DNA of 64,000 nt from Bacteroidota bacterium (GTDB lineage Bacteria; Bacteroidota; Bacteroidia; Chitinophagales; Saprospiraceae): contig JASBVF010000053.1 in NCBI GenBank assembly GCA_030147525.1, forward strand, positions 62,001 to 126,000, read 5' to 3'. This document shows positions 61,806 to 64,000 of this stretch, piece after piece (within the stretch, counting starts at the first letter, position 1; each line of letters opens with the position of its first letter). The notes under the pieces are model-generated. The model did no database searches and was not told the origin of the DNA. It saw only the letters and a program-made list of their open reading frames with translations. Both the position numbers and the translations under genes were made by a program.

Positions 61806-63431
61806 TTACTTATTCAGCGCTTCCAGTGTGGTGGTGTGTTTTTCCCACATGTAAGCGGCCGGGCTGTAGCTGAAAAGGCCGGCATTTTCAGCTACGATAT
61901 AATATTCAATCGATTCTTCGCCGTTTTGCGGAACGATGGTGATACCGAAGATGCCGTTTTCCGGAGTGCCGTCGTCGTTTTTACCATCGTCGAGCATGGA
62001 AACTTCAGTGAAATTCCCCTCGCCGCTCAGCCTGTAAAATAACGAAACCCGCTTCGGAAACTTATCCACCTGGGCCGTAATGTGAAAATGTTCCATCCGC
62101 TTGCTGGAAAGTGGCTGGCGGGTTTCCACCTTCACGTTCATGATATTGGGCGGGAAAATCGCCAGGTCAGGATGTGTTTTCAGGTAGTCTGCCCGTTTGC
62201 TCATCAATTCGAGGAGGCCGGGTATTTTACTTTTTTTACCGATGGTTTTGGCCAGGCTGTTGTCGAAATCTGTCATGTCGTAGTACTTGTTCGCATCGTT
62301 GGCCACATCGGTATGAATCAGGCTTTGCAACGCTTTGGCTCTCTCCTCGAATTTGCCGCTGAGGAAATAATCGTTCAAAATGGTGCGGACATGCGACAGG
62401 TACATTTTTCGGTACAATTGATTTTCCAGCAACTTACTGATCAGCGGTTTGGTTGGATTGTCGGCATGGAGCAGCGGGTCGAGTTCCTGCAGCAGTTTCA
62501 GTTTCAGATCGGAGCCTTCCCCGATATTTTTAAAACTGCCAAACGAAAGGTTCAAATCCCAGATGATGGGAGTGAATTGTCCTTTTTTGTTTTGGTACAG
62601 GTAGTAATTCACGCTGTGCTGTCCGGTATAGCTGCTGAGGTTGACAACAACATTGTTGAAGGCCAGCATCCATAGGGCGACATCCACGTCGAGCACAGAG
62701 CTGATCTTGGAAGGGTCTTCGTTGAGGATTCGGGTCAGTTCGATTAACTCTTTGGTGCCATGTTCGGAGAGTTTTTCAAAATTATTCTCGTAGCAGGGGA
62801 GGAGTTTGTCGTATTCGAGCGATCCGTAGATGTTGTTTTTACAGCCAACGGGCGTTCTTTCACCTGCATCCTGATTGACCTTGAAAAACGGGTTACCGGT
62901 GCTTTTGAAATATCGTTCCAAAAATTGTGGCTCTTCCACCGATTCAATATTGGCCAGCAGGCCGTAATATTTTCCATTGATGGTCACCCGTGCGAAGTTG
63001 GCCATTGGCGCAGGCATGTAGGTCCGGGCGATTTCATATCCCAACACTTCCCGCAACATACTTGGGTCTCTCAGTGTGTTGGACAATTTGATGGTTTTGT
63101 AGCCCTGAATGTTTTGATCCTTGTTTTTATAGTCAAGTTCAATGTGCAATGGATTACGGGAGGTGCCGGGAGCGAAGGATTTGCTGCCACGGTAGCGCAC
63201 ACCGGCGCCTTCGAAGCGCTGACCATTGATTTCAACGATGCTTTCCAGCAGGCCATTTCCGTTGAAGCGAAGAGAGTCGAGAAAATAACTCCAGTTGGCT
63301 TGCTGGAAAGTGATTTTAATGTCCTGCACTTTGTCGGTGCTGAAAAAGCCGGCAGTGGATTTGTCCTGCGAAAAGCCTTTTTGCAGTCCGAACGTCAAAA
63401 AAAGAAACAGGAAGAGTGTTGTTTTTTTCAT
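61806..63431 (-). CDS. CotH-type kinase family protein, copy 2
   Basis: 541 residues with a signal peptide (FLFLFLTFGLQKGFS). Same domains as copy 1: ITFQQANWSYFLDSL, GVRYRGSKSFAPGTSRNPLHIELDYK, GYKTIKLSNTLRDPSMLREVLGYEIARTYMP, then NVVVNLSSYTGQHSVNYYLYQ and FTPIIWDLNLSFGSF. Where copy 1 has NLD, this copy has NLS, so the putative catalytic Asp is missing, while the metal-binding WDLN is kept. The C-terminal domain has VSMLDDGKNDDGTPENGIFG. It may be a pseudo-kinase or use another residue. Confidence 0.88.
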   Translation of the reverse strand: MKKTTLFLFLFLTFGLQKGFSQDKSTAGFFSTDKVQDIKITFQQANWSYFLDSLRFNGNGLLESIVEINGQRFEGAGVRYRGSKSFAPGTSRNPLHIELDYKNKDQNIQGYKTIKLSNTLRDPSMLREVLGYEIARTYMPAPMANFARVTINGKYYGLLANIESVEEPQFLERYFKSTGNPFFKVNQDAGERTPVGCKNNIYGSLEYDKLLPCYENNFEKLSEHGTKELIELTRILNEDPSKISSVLDVDVALWMLAFNNVVVNLSSYTGQHSVNYYLYQNKKGQFTPIIWDLNLSFGSFKNIGEGSDLKLKLLQELDPLLHADNPTKPLISKLLENQLYRKMYLSHVRTILNDYFLSGKFEERAKALQSLIHTDVANDANKYYDMTDFDNSLAKTIGKKSKIPGLLELMSKRADYLKTHPDLAIFPPNIMNVKVETRQPLSSKRMEHFHITAQVDKFPKRVSLFYRLSGEGNFTEVSMLDDGKNDDGTPENGIFGITIVPQNGEESIEYYIVAENAGLFSYSPAAYMWEKHTTTLEALNK

Positions 63432-63550
63432 GTCTAAAAAACTGTTTGCGAAATATTGTTGGGATAAATTATTGATTTTCAGTGGTTGATAAAGGAAAAT
63501 GCCGTCAGAAAGCAGCTGGATTCGCCGCCGTTTTCCAATCGGCTTGCAAT

Positions 63551-63608
63551 AATAAAAAAAAGAGGAGAATGGGAAGCGATGAGTCAGCCGTAATGAAACA
63601 TTCTCTTT
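63551..63608 (-). terminator. Probable terminator of the asparaginase gene
   Basis: On the minus strand AAAGAGAATG pairs with CATTCTCCTCTTT (one bulge region) over a 27-nt loop and ends in a T-run (complement of the A-run at 63554-63560). Confidence 0.5.
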
Positions 63609-63617
63609 ACCCCCGCA

Positions 63618-64000
63618 TCACCCTTCTTTTGGTATTTCCTCGAAGTATCCGGTTTTAGTGTTTTTACGGACAGCGTTCCAGTCAAAATAGCGACCATTCA
63701 TCACCACATAAACGCCCGGCGGCAACGTTTGCAGGAATGCCAGAGCGCTTCCCAGGTTGAAAAACCCGTCGGACGAAGTGCCGAATGCGTAGGGAACCAT
63801 GGCCCCCGTCAACACAATGGTCTTTTCTTTCATGTCAGCCTGTGCCAGGAATTCGGCGGTTTTCACTATGGTGTCCGTTCCGTGTGTGATAAGAATTTTA
63901 TCATTCGGACAGCGAATACAGTTGTGAGCAATAATTTCCCGGTCCGTATCCGTCATGTCGAGGCTGTCCACCATCATCAGGGTTTTGACGTCATAATCCA
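63618..64000 (-). CDS. Short asparaginase-type protein (C-terminal part, runs off the right edge)
   Basis: Reading the minus strand, the frame is already open at the edge: DYDVKTLMMVDSLDMTDTDRE, then ILITHGTDTIVKTAEFL (HGTDT, with the catalytic Thr and Asp of asparaginases) and TIVLTGAMVPYAFGTSSDGFFNLGSALAFLQTLPPGVYVVMNGRYFDW, ending at 63618. It matches the short one-domain asparaginase-like group rather than full-length L-asparaginase I or II. The N-terminus with the first catalytic Thr (TGGTI) is beyond the window. Enzymatic substrate is not certain. Confidence 0.85.
   Translation of the reverse strand, partial: DYDVKTLMMVDSLDMTDTDREIIAHNCIRCPNDKILITHGTDTIVKTAEFLAQADMKEKTIVLTGAMVPYAFGTSSDGFFNLGSALAFLQTLPPGVYVVMNGRYFDWNAVRKNTKTGYFEEIPKEG

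Overview
The window looks like a chromosomal segment of a Bacteroidota bacterium, most likely of the Saprospiraceae type. The family name is inference. The sequence shows type IX secretion (T9SS) C-terminal sorting domains on four large exported proteins, SprB-type repeats, the gliding protein GldC, a fused SecDF, a DUF983 protein, an RRM-type RNA-binding protein, and promoters of the TTG-N19/20-TAnnTTTG kind without clear Shine-Dalgarno sites. I saw no prophage, insertion sequence, CRISPR array, tRNA or rRNA. Base composition is even, so nothing suggests a recent island.

Layout. 1-5.6 kb: end of ribonuclease Z coupled to a STAS protein (minus), then clpC and the infC-rpmI-rplT translation operon. 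5.6-13.4 kb: secDF, a Kbp-like BON-LysM protein, a 2-hydroxyacid dehydrogenase, plsC, kptA and an exported barrel-like protein. 13.5-20.4 kb: a membrane glycosyltransferase fused to TPRs with a methyltransferase, the pair folK-deoxynucleoside kinase, a TetR regulator with two matching operators and its likely target hydrolase, and TerC. 20.9-31.1 kb: a lipoprotein and a 1161-residue WG-repeat protein, then DoxX, ApbE, an exonuclease, PspC, PPK2, an S4/Hsp15 protein and a di-haem peroxidase. 31.3-39 kb: a secreted GH13 amylase, a large helical protein of unknown role, a secreted PQQ-type sugar dehydrogenase and a beta-propeller protein. 39.3-47.1 kb: groES-groEL, an AsmA-like protein, a 54-residue DUF1328 protein found by reading the reverse strand, glutaminase, the RRM protein, DUF983 and an amidase. 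47.2-52.9 kb: a Cys/Met PLP enzyme, an RluD-type pseudouridine synthase, a LuxC-type reductase, a fused peptide ABC ATPase and GldC. 53-64 kb: two T9SS cargo proteins, an NAD(P)-binding protein, a YheT-type hydrolase, a small porin-like protein, two tandem CotH-type kinases and the end of a short asparaginase.

How it works together. Much is housekeeping: translation initiation and ribosomal proteins, chaperonin, ClpC, Sec export, folate and dNTP salvage. Around this lies an envelope and secretion layer for polymer degradation by a gliding cell, plus a stress group (PPK2, Hsp15, PspC, ClpC, GroESL, peroxidase).

The most unusual content is intergenic. Several gaps carry hairpins built of tandem 7-nt units, a different unit at each locus. 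A separate palindromic element of about 105 bp with TATACyCrAAG ends occurs in three gaps. The TetR gene and the next gene share an operator placed in the promoter spacer. The second CotH paralogue has serine where the first has the conserved catalytic-type aspartate.
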